A stretch of 64,000 nucleotides of DNA from Parasphingorhabdus cellanae (GTDB lineage: Bacteria > Pseudomonadota > Alphaproteobacteria > Sphingomonadales > Sphingomonadaceae): assembly GCF_017498565.1 (NCBI RefSeq), contig NZ_CP071794.1:434001-498000 (forward strand). The letters run 5' to 3'. The notes beneath the pieces were generated by a model that saw only the letters and a list, made by a program, of their open reading frames with translations, was not told the DNA's origin and did no database searches. Each line of letters begins with the position of its first letter. The first letter of the stretch is position 1. Shown here one piece after another: positions 63,941-64,000 of this stretch. A program made the position numbers and the translations under genes.

Positions 63941-64000
63941 TTACGCCCCAATATTTTCTATAATTCTCAAAGCCTTAGCGAAGACTGGTGCGGGCTGAGC
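63941..64000 (-). CDS. C-terminal end of an unidentified gene (partial)
   Basis: The last 19 codons of a minus-strand frame (AQPAPVFAKALRIIENIGA, then TAA at 63941) run off the right edge in frame; both other frames close within this short stretch. A likely terminator follows. The fragment is too short to name, but its strand and position fit another flagellar or regulatory gene upstream of fliE. Confidence 0.3.
   Translation of the reverse strand, partial: AQPAPVFAKALRIIENIGA

Overview
The window reads as a chromosomal segment of a sphingomonad-type alphaproteobacterium. I infer Sphingomonadales, perhaps close to Sphingopyxis, Sphingorhabdus or Parasphingorhabdus, from the pckA-chvI-chvG-hprK-rapZ-EIIA-HPr synteny, the short HPr kinase, the complete exosortase A (XrtA) exopolysaccharide locus, the TonB receptor style and the moderate GC content. 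The species call is a guess; the order-level call is fairly firm. Almost every stretch is densely coding, with many ATGA or GTGA stop/start overlaps.

Layout. 1-3.2 kb: a truncated adrenodoxin-type ferredoxin, two tandem cysteine desulfurases and a divergent alpha/beta hydrolase (iron-sulfur or sulfur metabolism). 4.4-11.4 kb: ATP-dependent PEP carboxykinase, divergent from the ChvI/ChvG two-component system, which runs into HPr kinase, RapZ, a mannose-type EIIA, HPr and an rRNA/tRNA methyltransferase. This is the regulatory (not sugar-transporting) PTS branch typical of alphaproteobacteria. 11.4-20.2 kb: housekeeping genes (small lipoprotein, RmuC, peptide deformylase with a His-rich insert, a large TonB-dependent receptor, RecR, Fmt, TruA). 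The recR-fmt gap and fmt itself carry palindromic repeats.

20.2-38.8 kb: the XrtA locus. A long minus-strand series encodes the export lipoprotein, chain-length protein, tyrosine autokinase, outer-membrane protein (frameshifted here), AAA ATPase, polysaccharide deacetylase, FemAB-like protein, glycosyltransferase, exosortase A/EpsI fusion and amidotransferase. It ends in a strong intrinsic terminator. Next to it lie a minus-strand acyl-CoA ligase/decarboxylase pair and a divergent plus-strand group (GNAT protein, acyl carrier protein, two exosortase-associated hydrolases). Together they should build, acylate or decorate, export and length-control an exopolysaccharide and process PEP-CTERM proteins. 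No PEP-CTERM substrate and no PrsK/PrsR regulator pair is present.

38.8-49.9 kb: a mixed region with thioredoxin reductase, a 240-bp imperfect palindrome, an HTH protein, a sulfotransferase-like protein, tRNA-Met, a ferredoxin-reductase-type flavoprotein, a 2'-5' RNA ligase, a peroxiredoxin, a queuosine-precursor transporter, a PAS-only protein, a MarR-like regulator, tRNA-Arg, a NUDIX hydrolase and a DUF4126 protein. 49.9-63.6 kb: one continuous minus-strand flagellar operon, in transcription order fliE-F-G-H-I-(J)-K-L-M-N-O-P-Q-R-flhB-fliD-fliS, covering the basal body, motor switch, export gate, filament cap and cap/filament chaperone. The right edge holds the last codons of another minus-strand gene followed by a likely terminator.

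The most unusual observations are the in-frame palindrome inside fmt, the 1-nt frameshift in the XrtA outer-membrane gene, the long palindrome and dispersed repeat family, and the histidine cluster in peptide deformylase. I did not find a clearly new multi-gene system.
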